In this document: positions 16,362 through 25,820 of the stretch, piece after piece
Numbering within the stretch: the stretch's first letter is position 1
How the letters are laid out: each line of letters begins with the position of its first letter
DNA from: Ectothiorhodospira marina
GTDB taxonomy: Bacteria; Pseudomonadota; Gammaproteobacteria; Ectothiorhodospirales; Ectothiorhodospiraceae
Reading direction: 5' to 3'
DNA length: 64,000 nucleotides
Assembly: GCF_900109495.1 (NCBI RefSeq)
Contig: NZ_FOAA01000001.1
Coordinates: 310,001 to 374,000 of the forward strand
The notes under the pieces: model-generated
Told to the model about the DNA's origin: nothing
What the model saw: only the letters and a program-made list of their open reading frames with translations
Database searches by the model: none
Translations under genes and position numbers: made by a program

Positions 16362-17969
16362 TCACATGCGGAAGAGCCCGAAGCGGGTCTCCTCGATGGG
16401 TGCGTTGAGGCTGGCGGAGATGCCCAGCGCCAGCACCATGCGGGTGTCTGCGGGATCAATGACGCCGTCGTCCCAGAGGCGTGCTGTGGCATAGTAGGGG
16501 TGACCCTGATGCTCGTACTGTGCACGTATGGGGGCCTTGAAGGCTTCCTCTTCCTCGCTGGACCAGGCCTTGCCCTGGCGTTCCAGGGTGTCTCGCCTCA
16601 CCTGCGCCATCACGCCCGCCGCCTGCTCGCCGCCCATCACCGAGATGCGGGCATTGGGCCACATCCACAGGAAGCGCGGCGAATAGGCGCGTCCGCACAT
16701 CCCGTAATTGCCTGCCCCGAAGCTGCCCCCGATGATGACGGTGAACTTGGGCACCCGGGCGCAGGCCACCGCCGTGACCATTTTGGCCCCATCCTTGGCG
16801 ATGCCACCGGACTCGTACCTGCGACCCACCATGAAGCCCGTGATGTTCTGCAGAAAGACCATGGGAATGCCTCGCTGGCTGCACATCTCGATGAAATGGG
16901 CCCCCTTGAGGGCGGATTCGGAGAAGAGGACGCCGTTGTTGGCCACGATACCCACGGGGTAGCCATGAATGTGGGCAAAGCCGCACACCAGGGTGGTGCC
17001 GTACAAGGCCTTGAATTCATCCAGTTCGGAGCCGTCGACGATGCGCGCGATGACCTCGCGGACATCGAAGGGCTTGCGGGTGTCAGTGGGGATGATGCCG
17101 CCCATTTCCTCCGGGCTGTAGCGCGGCGGGCGCGAGGGTCGCAGATCCAGACTCACCTGCTTGTCGCCATTGAGGCGACTGACGCAGCGACGGGCCAGCC
17201 CCAGGGCATGGGCATCATTGAGGGCGTAATGGTCAGCCACCCCGGAGACCTTGGCATGTACATCGGCCCCCCCCAGTTCCTCGGCGGTGACCACCTCGCC
17301 GGTGGCCGCCTTCACCAGCGGCGGTCCGGCCAGGAAGATGGTGCCCTGTTCCTTGACGATGATGCTTTCCTCGGCCATGGCCGGCACATAGGCGCCACCT
17401 GCCGTGCAGGAGCCCATGACCACCGCGATCTGCGGAATGCCCTGGGACGACATGACCGCCTGATTGTAGAAGATGCGCCCAAAGTGATCCCGGTCCGGGA
17501 ACACCTCGTCCTGATTGGGTAGGTTGGCGCCGCCGGAATCCACCAGGTAGATGCAGGGCAGGCGGTTCTGCTGGGCGATTTCCTGTGCCCGCAGGTGTTT
17601 CTTGACGGTGATGGGATAGTAGGTACCGCCCTTGACCGTTGCATCGTTGGCCACAATCATGCATTCGCGACCCGACACCCGGCCGATGCCGGCGATGACC
17701 CCCGCGGAGGGCACCTCGTCATCGTACAGCCCGCAGGCGGCCAGCTGGGAGATCTCCAGGAACGGGGAGCCAGGGTCCAGCAGTACCCGTATGCGTTCCC
17801 TGGGCAGCAATTTGCCCCGGGACAGATGGCGTTCACGGGCCCCTTCACTGCCGCCGGCGCTGACCTGTGCCACACGCTGGCGCAGATCCTCCACCAGGGT
17901 CGACATGGCCGACCGGTTGGCGCTGAACTCCTCGGATCTTGTGTTGATCTTGCTTTTGATGACGCTCAT
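16362..17969 (-). CDS. liuB: Methylcrotonyl-CoA carboxylase, carboxyltransferase beta subunit
   Basis: A 535-residue carboxyltransferase with two crotonase-like halves. Family features include [40 protein letters not shown] and, in the second half, [20 protein letters not shown] and [17 protein letters not shown]. It transfers the carboxyl group from biotin to 3-methylcrotonyl-CoA with the alpha subunit at 13472-15484. It precedes liuC and follows liuA by 54 bp in the same operon. Full length. Confidence 0.95.
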   Translation of the reverse strand: MSVIKSKINTRSEEFSANRSAMSTLVEDLRQRVAQVSAGGSEGARERHLSRGKLLPRERIRVLLDPGSPFLEISQLAACGLYDDEVPSAGVIAGIGRVSGRECMIVANDATVKGGTYYPITVKKHLRAQEIAQQNRLPCIYLVDSGGANLPNQDEVFPDRDHFGRIFYNQAVMSSQGIPQIAVVMGSCTAGGAYVPAMAEESIIVKEQGTIFLAGPPLVKAATGEVVTAEELGGADVHAKVSGVADHYALNDAHALGLARRCVSRLNGDKQVSLDLRPSRPPRYSPEEMGGIIPTDTRKPFDVREVIARIVDGSELDEFKALYGTTLVCGFAHIHGYPVGIVANNGVLFSESALKGAHFIEMCSQRGIPMVFLQNITGFMVGRRYESGGIAKDGAKMVTAVACARVPKFTVIIGGSFGAGNYGMCGRAYSPRFLWMWPNARISVMGGEQAAGVMAQVRRDTLERQGKAWSSEEEEAFKAPIRAQYEHQGHPYYATARLWDDGVIDPADTRMVLALGISASLNAPIEETRFGLFRM

Positions 17970-18023
17970 CGGTTTCCCTGCCCACCAGTTTGCTCATTGG
18001 GTGCCGGGCGCACTGGGACGGCC

Positions 18024-19190
18024 TCAGCGGGTTTCCTTGAACAGTTCCCGACCGATCAGCATGCGCCGGATCTCGGAGGTGCCGGCTCCGATTTCGTAGA
18101 GCTTGGCATCACGCAGTAGTCGACCGGTGGGGTATTCATTGATGTAGCCGTTGCCCCCCAGGCACTGGATGGCCTCGAGCGCCATGGCAGTGGCCTTCTC
18201 GGCGGTAAACAGGATGGCCCCGGCAGCATCCTTGCGCGTGGTCTGCCCCCGGTCGCAGGCGCGACCGACGCTATAAACATAGGCCCGGGAGGCATTCAGG
18301 CCCACATACATGTCCGCCAGCTTGCCCTGCATCAACTGGAATTCCCCGATGGCCTGATTGAACTGCTTGCGTTCATGTACATAGGGCAAGACCACGTCCA
18401 GGCAGGCGGCCATGATGCCCAGCGGGCCAGCAGCCAGCACCGCGCGCTCATAGTCCAGGCCGGACATGAGGACCTTCACGCCTTCACCCTCACGGCCCAG
18501 GATGTTCTCCGCCGGCACCTCGCAGTGATCGAAAATCAGCTCGCAGGTGTTCGAGCCGCGCATGCCCAGTTTGTCCAGCTTCTGGGCGGTGGAGAATCCG
18601 GGGGTACCCTTTTCGACCAGAAAGGCCGTGATGCCCTTGGGGCCGGCGTCGGGATCGGTCTTGGCATAGACCACATAGGTGCTGGCCTCGGGGCCGTTGG
18701 TGATCCACATCTTGTTGCCATTGAGTATGTAGCGATCGCCTTCCCGCCGCGCCCGCAGGCGCATGCCCACCACATCGGAGCCCGCGCCCGGTTCGGACAT
18801 GGCCAGCGCGCCCACGTGCTCTCCGGTGATCAGCTTGGGCAGGTAGCGCTGTTTTTGTTCCTCGCTGCCGTTGATCTTGATCTGGTTGACGCAGAGGTTG
18901 GAGTGCGCGCCATAGGAGAGAGCCACCGACGCGGAGGCGCGGGAGATCTCTTCCATGGCGACCATGTGGGCCAGATAGCCCATGCCACTGCCGCCGTACT
19001 CCTCGCTGACGGTGATCCCCAGCAACCCCATCTCGCCCAGCTTGGGCCACAGATCCTGAGGAAACTCGTTGTTCTGGTCGATTTCAGCCGCTCGTGGTGC
19101 GATTTCGGCGGCGGCAAACTCCGCGACCGCATCACGCAGCATGTTGATTTCATCGCCCAGGTCGAAGTCGAGGGTAGGGTGGTGACTCAT
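18024..19190 (-). CDS. liuA: Isovaleryl-CoA dehydrogenase
   Basis: A 388-residue FAD acyl-CoA dehydrogenase. Signature stretches are [20 protein letters not shown] (about residues 131-150), [15 protein letters not shown], the catalytic-region Glu in [19 protein letters not shown] (consistent with isovaleryl-CoA dehydrogenases, whose base lies in helix G), [20 protein letters not shown] and the C-terminal [17 protein letters not shown]. It oxidises isovaleryl-CoA to 3-methylcrotonyl-CoA and passes electrons to ETF, encoded at 29984-31676. It is the first structural gene of the operon, behind a LiuR-like palindrome. Confidence 0.94.
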   Translation of the reverse strand: MSHHPTLDFDLGDEINMLRDAVAEFAAAEIAPRAAEIDQNNEFPQDLWPKLGEMGLLGITVSEEYGGSGMGYLAHMVAMEEISRASASVALSYGAHSNLCVNQIKINGSEEQKQRYLPKLITGEHVGALAMSEPGAGSDVVGMRLRARREGDRYILNGNKMWITNGPEASTYVVYAKTDPDAGPKGITAFLVEKGTPGFSTAQKLDKLGMRGSNTCELIFDHCEVPAENILGREGEGVKVLMSGLDYERAVLAAGPLGIMAACLDVVLPYVHERKQFNQAIGEFQLMQGKLADMYVGLNASRAYVYSVGRACDRGQTTRKDAAGAILFTAEKATAMALEAIQCLGGNGYINEYPTGRLLRDAKLYEIGAGTSEIRRMLIGRELFKETR

Positions 19191-19230
19191 GGCGTGGTCC
19201 TTTAAGTGGTTTTCCAGAAGCGTATATTCA

Positions 19231-19271
19231 GTTCACGTAAACGTCAATAACGTTTTACGTTAACGTAAACG
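19231..19271. promoter_or_regulatory. LiuR-type operators before liuA
   Basis: GTTCACGTAAACGTCAATAA is followed by the perfect 16-bp palindrome TTTACGTTAACGTAAA at 19254-19269. The sites lie 40-80 bp before the liuA start. The core equals those at 9737-9793 and 20151-20169. They are probably bound by the adjacent MerR regulator. Confidence 0.8.
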
Positions 19272-19329
19272 GCACTAAATGCCCGGGAGAGAGGCGCATG
19301 TCGGCAATGGGCCATCCTCCGTAATGGCC

Positions 19330-19845
19330 TCAGGAGCCCGTCTTGAGTCGGGTCTCGCTGCGATCAGGCCTGTCGGTGTCGCCGGGACGCCCGGGGTTGG
19401 TCGTCTCCGCTGTGCGGTCCTGTTTCTCCTTCTCCTGGGCCGAGAGTAATTGCTCGCAGTGAGCGTAGGAGTGCTCCAGTTCCTTGAGGGTCTCTTCCAG
19501 GTCCTCCCGTTGACGGAGGAGATGCTGGCGCTTTTCGTCCAGCACCTTCAGGTAATAGCGCAGTTGCCGGGACTCCCCGTGGGCATCGTCGTAGAGATCG
19601 AATGCCTCGCGCATCTCGCCCAGCGTGAATCCCAGTCGTTTGCCCCGCAGGATCAGCTTCAGGCGCGCACGATCCCGGCGGCGGTACAGGCGCTTGGTGC
19701 CCACGCGCAGGGGGGAGAGCAGGCCTTCATCCTCGTAGAAACGAATGGCGCGGGTGGTGATACCGAACTCCCGGGCCAGTTCACCGATCGTGAACGTGGT
19801 GCCATGGGCATCGGTTTCCTTGAAGGCGGGCTGGGGTTGAGTCAT
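19330..19845 (-). CDS. liuR: MerR-family regulator of leucine catabolism (LiuR-like)
   Basis: A 171-residue regulator. The winged-helix MerR DNA-binding domain reads TFTIGELAREFGITTRAIRFY then EDEGLLSP (about residues 15-42). A long coiled coil follows (REDLEETLKELEHSYAHCEQLL), and the C-terminal tail is charged and low in complexity. ATG at 19845 follows GGAGG by 7 bases; an open frame upstream encodes a proline-rich stretch across a G-tract and is probably not translated. It sits immediately upstream of liuA, like LiuR in other proteobacteria. LiuR regulators derepress on branched-chain acyl-CoA or leucine; the ligand here is inferred. Confidence 0.87.
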   Translation of the reverse strand: MTQPQPAFKETDAHGTTFTIGELAREFGITTRAIRFYEDEGLLSPLRVGTKRLYRRRDRARLKLILRGKRLGFTLGEMREAFDLYDDAHGESRQLRYYLKVLDEKRQHLLRQREDLEETLKELEHSYAHCEQLLSAQEKEKQDRTAETTNPGRPGDTDRPDRSETRLKTGS

Positions 19846-19893
19846 GTGTGAACCTCCGTCGGCTACTGCTGGCCACTCCGGGGGAGGGGGCTT

Positions 19894-19905
19894 GGGGGGG
19901 GGGGG
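19894..19905. repeat. 12-base G homopolymer upstream of liuR
   Basis: Twelve G (C on the coding strand of liuR) lie about 50 bp before the liuR start, next to further G-runs at 19880-19890. Tracts of this length are prone to slippage. AAACGTGAACGTCA at 19911-19924 nearby resembles a LiuR half site. Confidence 0.6.
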
Positions 19906-20150
19906 TGCCGCAAACGTGAACGTCATTTCGGTGGATCCGGCAAGCGGGGTTTTCCGGGTTGCTTCCATTGTACGTGAAACCGGGAGCGGGTGAAGCACTG
20001 TATGCTGCATTGCAGCGATCTTTTTTATCGACCAGTCCGGTCACTCTCTGCCGCTGCCCGAGGTTTCCCGTTATGCACCGGGATGGTGCGCTGGGAAGCG
20101 GTTGTCAGCGGCCTGGTGAATAAGCCCGTACAGAATACAGCAAAAAAAGG

Positions 20151-20169
20151 TTGACGTAGACGTAAACGG
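20151..20169. promoter_or_regulatory. LiuR-type operator before the acyl-CoA synthetase-like gene
   Basis: TTGACGTAGACGTAAACGG shares the ACGTAAACG core with the liuA and aacS sites and lies 91 bp before the ATG at 20260. It also overlaps a TTGACG -35-like element. Confidence 0.7.
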
Positions 20170-20259
20170 TAACTAAATTGCCTATAACCTTATTACAGAT
20201 AATCCCATAATCAGACCGGGATCAACCGGCGCCAAACCAAAGGCAGGAGGTCAGTCCTG

Positions 20260-21957
20260 ATGTCAGGTCAGAGACTTAGTTATGTGTGCGGTGCGGGCAC
20301 CGAGCCCTTGTGGGGCATCACTGTGGGTGAGCAACTCCATCATCTGGCCACGGTATGGCCCGAGGGGTTGGCTCTGGTGGACTGCCAGCAAGGAAGGCGC
20401 TGGACATGGTCTGAACTGGACCAACAGGTGGATGCGCTGGCCGCCGCCTATCTGGAGCTTGGTCTGGATCCGGGCGATCGGGTGGCCATCTGGATGATGA
20501 ACCGGAGCGAGTGGGCGCTGGCCATGTTTGCCGCGGCCCGGGTCGGCATGATTTCCGTTAACGTTAACCCAGGTGCTCGCAAGGCGGAATTGCAGCGCTC
20601 CCTCCAGCGGGTGCAAGCACGCGCACTGATCATTCAGGACCAATTCAAGAGCAGCGATTACCTGAAGATGGTGAGCGAACTCTTTCCGGAGTTGGCCAGC
20701 GCGGGGGCAGGGGCGCTTCGTTGCGAGGCGGTACCGAGTCTTGAGCGGGTGATCCGGGTGGGATCGGCGTCCACGCCCGGGATGATCAACTTCTCCGAGT
20801 TGCTGTGTGCGCCCAATGCCGAAACCCTGGAGCGCGTGCGCTCCCTGAGCGCTCTGGTGGACTTCGATGCGCCGGCCAATATCCAGTTCAGCAATGCCAT
20901 GGGCGGCGATCCGGCCGGCACGACGCTGACCCACCACAACATCATCAATAATGGTCTGACGGTGGGTCGAACGCTTCGCCTGAGCGAAGAGGATCGCGTG
21001 TGCATCCCGGTGCCGCTGTTTCACTGCTTTGGTCTGGTGATGGGCAACATGGCCTGCCTGACCCATGGCAGTGCCATGATCTATCCCGGGGAAGCCTTTG
21101 AGCCACTGGACACCCTGCAAGCGGTGCAGAAGGAAGGGTGTACCGCCTTGTATGGTGTGCCGGCCATGTTCAAGGCCATGCTGGACCACGAGGAGTTTGC
21201 CGGCTTTGATCTGTCCACGCTGCGCACCGGGATCATGGCGGGGGCCCCGTGTCCGCCGGACACCATGGACCAGGTGATGAACCGCATGCACATGACCGAA
21301 GTGACCATCGGTTATGGCATGACCGAATCATCGCCCATCTCCTTTATGAGCGATGTGGACGATGCAGTCGAGCACCGACTGTCCACCGTGGGCACTATTC
21401 GCCCGCATCAGGAAGCCAAGATCATCGACAGCGAGGGCCGCATCGTGCAGCTGGGCGATGTGGGCGAGTTGTGCGTGCGCGGCTACAACGTCATGCGGGG
21501 CTACTGGGGCGACCCCGATCTGACCGCTCGTGTCGTGGATGCGGCACGGTGGCTGCACACCGGCGATATGGCCCGGTTGGACGAGGCGGGCTATTGCCGG
21601 ATTGTGGGTGGCGTCAAGGACGTGATCATTCGCGGTGGCGAGAACATCTATCCCCAGGAAATCGAGGATTATCTGCGTGGCCATCCGCGGGTTCGCGACG
21701 CGGTGGTGGTGGGCGTCCCGGACGAACGCCTGGGTGAGGTGGTCTGCGCCTGCGTGGAACTCCAGAGCGGTGAGGCAACGCTCACCGCGCAAATGCTGCA
21801 GGACTACTGCCGCGAGCAGATCGCCCATTTCAAGATCCCGCGCTACGTGCGGTTTTACGAATCCTTCCCCGGCAGCACCGGGCGAGCACTCAAATTCATG
21901 CTTCGTGACGAGAGCTTGACGGACCTGGGGCTTCGGGATCCTGGCGGGGGGCATTGA
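20260..21957 (+). CDS. Acyl-CoA synthetase-like protein with degenerate adenylation motifs
   Basis: A 565-residue ANL-superfamily protein, otherwise full length and in frame, resembling medium-chain acyl-CoA synthetases next to liu genes. YGMTESSPISF (A5) and LHTGDMARLD (A7) are intact. The P-loop, normally like SGTTGFPKGATLTHHN, reads SNAMGGDPAGTTLTHHN, losing both Thr and the Lys. The motif normally VGRIKD reads VGGVKD, and the C-terminal TGKIQK-like lysine site reads TGRALK. So ATP binding and adenylation are probably impaired. ATG at 20260 follows AGGAGG. It carries its own LiuR-like operator, suggesting it is maintained and used. It could be a regulatory or scaffold pseudoenzyme. Confidence 0.85.
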   Translation: MSGQRLSYVCGAGTEPLWGITVGEQLHHLATVWPEGLALVDCQQGRRWTWSELDQQVDALAAAYLELGLDPGDRVAIWMMNRSEWALAMFAAARVGMISVNVNPGARKAELQRSLQRVQARALIIQDQFKSSDYLKMVSELFPELASAGAGALRCEAVPSLERVIRVGSASTPGMINFSELLCAPNAETLERVRSLSALVDFDAPANIQFSNAMGGDPAGTTLTHHNIINNGLTVGRTLRLSEEDRVCIPVPLFHCFGLVMGNMACLTHGSAMIYPGEAFEPLDTLQAVQKEGCTALYGVPAMFKAMLDHEEFAGFDLSTLRTGIMAGAPCPPDTMDQVMNRMHMTEVTIGYGMTESSPISFMSDVDDAVEHRLSTVGTIRPHQEAKIIDSEGRIVQLGDVGELCVRGYNVMRGYWGDPDLTARVVDAARWLHTGDMARLDEAGYCRIVGGVKDVIIRGGENIYPQEIEDYLRGHPRVRDAVVVGVPDERLGEVVCACVELQSGEATLTAQMLQDYCREQIAHFKIPRYVRFYESFPGSTGRALKFMLRDESLTDLGLRDPGGGH

Positions 21958-22010
21958 GCCGGCGCCGGTCCCGGCGCGAGGCAAGGCATTCAGGAACCAC
22001 AAGAACAACA

Positions 22011-22057
22011 GGGCGCGCATCGCCTCCGGGCCGTGCGCGACGGCGGGGTGCGCGCCC
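22011..22057. repeat. Long GC hairpin between fadD-like and livG-like genes
   Basis: GGGCGCGCA (22011-22019) and TGCGCGCCC (22049-22057) form a perfect 9-bp stem in the 194-bp gap before the livG-like gene. A second GC-rich inverted segment lies near 21960-21980. It may be a terminator or attenuator for the upstream gene. Confidence 0.4.
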
Positions 22058-22151
22058 GGCGTGCGTGACCCGACCTTGGGGACGGGAACAGCCACAACGG
22101 TGCGTTGGCCCGGCACGGGAAAACCACAGCAGGTACTCGGAGGAACGAGGC

Positions 22152-22955
22152 ATGACGAAAACGCAGGAAATCGTCGGCCAGCAGACCGTACTGGAATGCG
22201 AGGAGGTGTGCCGTTGGTTCGGTGGCCTTCAGGCGCTCAAGGGCATCACCCTGACGGTGAAGGAGGGTGAGATCTTTGGCCTGGTGGGGCCGAATGGCTC
22301 GGGCAAGACAACGCTCGTTAATGCCATCACTGGCTTCTATCCGCCCCAGCAGGGTGCGATTCGCTTTCTTGGCGAGCCCATCAACGGTTTGCGGCCTCAT
22401 CGAATTGCCCAGAAGGGCATTGCCCGCACATTTCAGAACGTGGCCCTGTTCAAGGGGCTGAGTGTACTGGACAACATCCTGCTGGGACGGCACATCTTCA
22501 TGCGTCCCAGCTCCCTGGCTTCACTGTTCTACTGGTGGTGGGCGCAGAAGGAGGAGGTCTCGCACCGGGTCAAGGTGGAGGAGGTCATCGACCTGCTGCA
22601 GCTGGAGAGTGTGCGCGACCAGCCGGTGGATGTGATTCCCCTCGGGATGCAAAAGCGTGTGGAACTGGCCCGGGCGCTGTGTGCCGAACCCCGCTTCCTG
22701 GTCCTGGACGAGCCCATGGCTGGGATGAACCAGGAAGAAAAGGAATACATGGTGCGCTTCATCCTGGATGCCCGCGATGCCATGGGCGTCACCATGCTTC
22801 TCATCGAGCACCACATGGACGTGGTCACCGCCATTTGCAACCGGGCTGTGGTGCTCAATAACGGGGAGAAGATCGCCGAAGGCCCCACTCGCGAGGCCAT
22901 CAATGATCCTGCCGTGGTCGCGGCCTACATCGGGAAGACTCAAGATGCAGCCTGA
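22152..22955 (+). CDS. livG: Branched-chain/acyl ABC transporter ATPase (LivG-like)
   Basis: A 267-residue ABC ATPase of the Liv family. Walker A GLVGPNGSGKTTLVNAITGF (about residues 44-63), Q-loop RTFQNVALFKGL, signature-region PLGMQKRVELARALC (the canonical LSGGQ is degenerate) and Walker B FLVLDEPMAGMNQEEKEYM are visible, as is H-loop LIEHHMD. ATG at 22152 follows GGAGGAACGAGG; the frame is open further upstream. It is the first gene of a transporter operon that includes an acyl-CoA synthetase, so the substrate may be an acyl acid rather than an amino acid. Confidence 0.88.
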   Translation: MTKTQEIVGQQTVLECEEVCRWFGGLQALKGITLTVKEGEIFGLVGPNGSGKTTLVNAITGFYPPQQGAIRFLGEPINGLRPHRIAQKGIARTFQNVALFKGLSVLDNILLGRHIFMRPSSLASLFYWWWAQKEEVSHRVKVEEVIDLLQLESVRDQPVDVIPLGMQKRVELARALCAEPRFLVLDEPMAGMNQEEKEYMVRFILDARDAMGVTMLLIEHHMDVVTAICNRAVVLNNGEKIAEGPTREAINDPAVVAAYIGKTQDAA

Positions 22956-24924
22956 AAGACAATATCGCGAAGATCCGCCTGAGGATGCCCTGCACCCTGA
23001 CTGGCGGGAAGATGATCACCTGATCCAGTTACTGGTTCACAATGCCCGGGAGCACAGTGACGAGGTCGCCCTGCGTGAACGTCATCGGGGCATCTGGCAC
23101 GAGTACACCTGGCAGAACTATCTGGATCATGTCATGAGCCTGGCCGCTGGGCTTGAAGCCCGTGGCGTGCGCGCCGGCGACCGCATCCTGGTGGTGGGTG
23201 ATAACCGACCCGCCCTCTACTTCGGCATGCTGGCCGCCGTGTGCCTCAAGGCCATTCCCTCGCCGGCCTACCCGGACACCAATCCTGCGGAACTCCAGGG
23301 TCAGATGGAGGCGGAGGCCATCCGCTGCGCCTTGGTGGAGGACCAAGAGCAGGTGGACAAGCTGTTGTCCGTCCGCGAGAACGGCTATGACCGTCTGCAA
23401 CTGATCGTCTTTGATGACGAGCGAGGTCTGAAGGGAGAAGAGCCCAAGGGGGCGGTGAGTACCCTGGATCTGATGGCTCAGGGTCAGCAGGAGAGGGAAA
23501 AACGTCCGGGTCTGGACGCGGACTTGCAAAGCCGCGTGTCGGTGCATGACATTGCCGTGCTGCTGCACTCGTCAGGTACCACGGGGGCGCCGAAGGGCGT
23601 GCCGCTCAAGCATGGGCATATCCTCTCGGGGGTGCGCAGCGCTTCGACAGCGGGGTATTTCCGCAAGGGTGAAGTGCACATGGCCTATCTGCCCATGGCC
23701 TGGGTGGGGGACTTCATTTTCACCGTGGGGGCTGCGCTGGCACTGCGCTTTTGCGTCAATATTCCCGAGAAGCAGGAAACCGCCCTTCACGACCTGCGGG
23801 AGATCGCTCCGACGCTGTACTTCAGCTCTCCTCGGGCTTGGTCCAACATGCTCACCCGAATCCAGGTGGGCATCAATGAGTCCTCGCCGTTCAAGCGGCG
23901 TCTTTACCATCACTTCATGCCCTTTGCGGTGGAACTGGAGCGGCGTCGCCTGGAAGGCAAGGTGCCCAGTGCCCTGGAGCGCTTCTGGCGTGGCGTGGGG
24001 GAAGTACTCATCTACGGACCCATCAAGGATCACCTGGGCCTGAGCCGAGTGGAGCGTCCCTACACGGCAGGGGAGGCCATTGGTGAGGATGTGTTCCTGT
24101 TCTTCCGTGCTCTGGGTCTGAATCTGCTTCAGTTCTACGGCCAGACGGAGAACTGCGCCCTGTGCGTGGCCCAGCCGCCGGACTCCATCAGTCTGCACAC
24201 CGCCGGCAAGCCGTTCCCCGGCGTGGATCTCAAGATCAACAAGGATGGCGAGATCCTGGTGCGCGCCAACAACATCTTCGACGGCTACTTCAACAACCCC
24301 GATGCCACCCAGGAGACTCTCCAGGATGGCTGGATGCATACCGGCGATGCTGGCTATCTGGAGGAAGATGGTCAACTCGTGGTGCTGGGACGGGTCTCCG
24401 AGGTGGTCTACACCGAGGCGGGTGACCGGTTCATTCCTACCTACGTGGAAAATCGCCTCAAGTTCAGCCAGTACATCAAGGATGCCTGCATCCTGGGTAG
24501 AGAAAGGGCATTCCTGGCGGCCTTGATCGTCATTGACATGGAGGCTGTGGGGCACTGGGCCGAGGAGCATGGCGTCGCCTACACCTCGTTTTCCGATTTG
24601 TCCCAGAAAGCGGAAGTGTATGACCTGATCAATGGCGAGGTGGTTCATGTCAACACTGTTTTACCGGAAGGTCTGCAGATAAGGCGCTTTGTCAATCTGC
24701 ACAAGGAGTTCGACCCTGATGACGGCGAGGTCACTCGCACCCGCAAGCTCAAGCGCAAGGTTATCGACCAACACTACTCACCGATCATCGATGCCCTTTA
24801 TGACGGTCGACGGGCTATCGAATACGAAGCTCGGATCAGTTACGAAACCGGCGCATCGGGGATGCTCAAGCGCCACCTGACGGTCCATGACGTCATCCCG
24901 GCTCGTGTTGCAGAGGAGGCTTAA
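22945..24924 (+). CDS. Long-chain-type acyl-CoA synthetase (AMP-binding)
   Basis: A 659-residue ligase of the FAA1/long-chain type. The P-loop AVLLHSSGTTGAPKGVPLKH (about residues 203-222), LQFYGQTENCALC and WMHTGDAGYLEEDGQLVVLG are intact, and the C-terminus has the TRTRKLKRKVI stretch typical of this group. It overlaps the livG stop by 11 bp, so the two are translationally coupled. This indicates that the imported compound is activated to a CoA thioester on entry. The natural substrate is unknown. It contrasts with the degenerate paralogue at 20260. Confidence 0.88.
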   Translation: MQPERQYREDPPEDALHPDWREDDHLIQLLVHNAREHSDEVALRERHRGIWHEYTWQNYLDHVMSLAAGLEARGVRAGDRILVVGDNRPALYFGMLAAVCLKAIPSPAYPDTNPAELQGQMEAEAIRCALVEDQEQVDKLLSVRENGYDRLQLIVFDDERGLKGEEPKGAVSTLDLMAQGQQEREKRPGLDADLQSRVSVHDIAVLLHSSGTTGAPKGVPLKHGHILSGVRSASTAGYFRKGEVHMAYLPMAWVGDFIFTVGAALALRFCVNIPEKQETALHDLREIAPTLYFSSPRAWSNMLTRIQVGINESSPFKRRLYHHFMPFAVELERRRLEGKVPSALERFWRGVGEVLIYGPIKDHLGLSRVERPYTAGEAIGEDVFLFFRALGLNLLQFYGQTENCALCVAQPPDSISLHTAGKPFPGVDLKINKDGEILVRANNIFDGYFNNPDATQETLQDGWMHTGDAGYLEEDGQLVVLGRVSEVVYTEAGDRFIPTYVENRLKFSQYIKDACILGRERAFLAALIVIDMEAVGHWAEEHGVAYTSFSDLSQKAEVYDLINGEVVHVNTVLPEGLQIRRFVNLHKEFDPDDGEVTRTRKLKRKVIDQHYSPIIDALYDGRRAIEYEARISYETGASGMLKRHLTVHDVIPARVAEEA

Positions 24925-24927
24925 GCA

Positions 24928-25815
24928 GTGGATATACAGTTTCTGCTCGAATTGATGATCAATGGCGCTCTGACCGGCTTGATGTACAGCTTGGTCGCCC
25001 TGGGTATCGTGCTGATTTACAAGTCTTCCGGAGTCCCCAATCTGGCCCAGGGGGCCATGGTGATGATCGCCGCCTACCTCATCTGGATGTTTGCCCACCT
25101 TATGGGCGTGCCGATCGTATTTGCCATCCTTCTGGCCGTCGTGAGTATGTTCCTGTTCGGCATGGTCACCGAGCGTCTGCTCCTGCGCAAGATGGTAGGA
25201 CAGCCCACCATCATGGTGGTCATGCTCACCCTGGGTCTGGAAAGCCTGCTGCGGGGCCTCGGTCCGGGCCTGCTGGGGGCCTCACCCAAGAGCCTGGATC
25301 TGGGTCTGGACATGATGCCCATCATCATCGGCGATGTGTTCATCAACCGTGAATATCTGGTGGGCGGCATCATTGGCGGTCTCATGGTAGCGGGTGCCCT
25401 GCTGTTCTTCCGTACCCGCATCGGTACCAAACTGCGGGCGGTATCCGACGATCACATCTCAAGTTGGTCGGTGGGCATCTCGGTGGAACGGGCTGTGGCC
25501 ATCTCCTGGGGGTTGGCGGGTATCTCGGCCGTGGCCGCGGGCGCCATGTGGGGGTCCGTGCAGGGGGTGGACTGGACCCTGACCGCCTTGCTCTTCCCGG
25601 CGGTGGCGGTGGTCATCCTCGGGGGACTGGACAGCATCTACGGCGTGTTCGTGGCGGGGCTGATCGTCGGCATCCTCGGCAGCGTCATTCCCGGGTTCGT
25701 GGATCCACTGGTGGGGGGCGGCACGCGTGACGTGGTGACCTCCCTGATCATTCTGTTGACCATCATTTTCCGCCCCCACGGCATCTTCGGCCGTGAAGAT
25801 ATCGAGAGGGTCTGA
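24928..25815 (+). CDS. livH: ABC transporter permease (LivH-like)
   Basis: A 295-residue inner-membrane permease with about eight hydrophobic segments and the Liv permease pattern GLMYSLVALGIVLIYKSSGV followed by NLAQGAMVMIAAYLI. The C-terminal VILGGLDSIYGVFVAGLIVG is typical of LivH. GTG at 24928 is 3 bp after the synthetase stop and follows GAGGAGG. It pairs with the LivM-like permease. Confidence 0.9.
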   Translation: MDIQFLLELMINGALTGLMYSLVALGIVLIYKSSGVPNLAQGAMVMIAAYLIWMFAHLMGVPIVFAILLAVVSMFLFGMVTERLLLRKMVGQPTIMVVMLTLGLESLLRGLGPGLLGASPKSLDLGLDMMPIIIGDVFINREYLVGGIIGGLMVAGALLFFRTRIGTKLRAVSDDHISSWSVGISVERAVAISWGLAGISAVAAGAMWGSVQGVDWTLTALLFPAVAVVILGGLDSIYGVFVAGLIVGILGSVIPGFVDPLVGGGTRDVVTSLIILLTIIFRPHGIFGREDIERV

Positions 25816-25820
25816 GCGCC

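Noticed and set aside
19846-20010. Proline-rich N-terminal extension of the MerR regulator
   Set aside because: It is encoded across the G/C homopolymer and contains no conserved sequence. The GGAGG-supported ATG at 19845 gives the normal family length.
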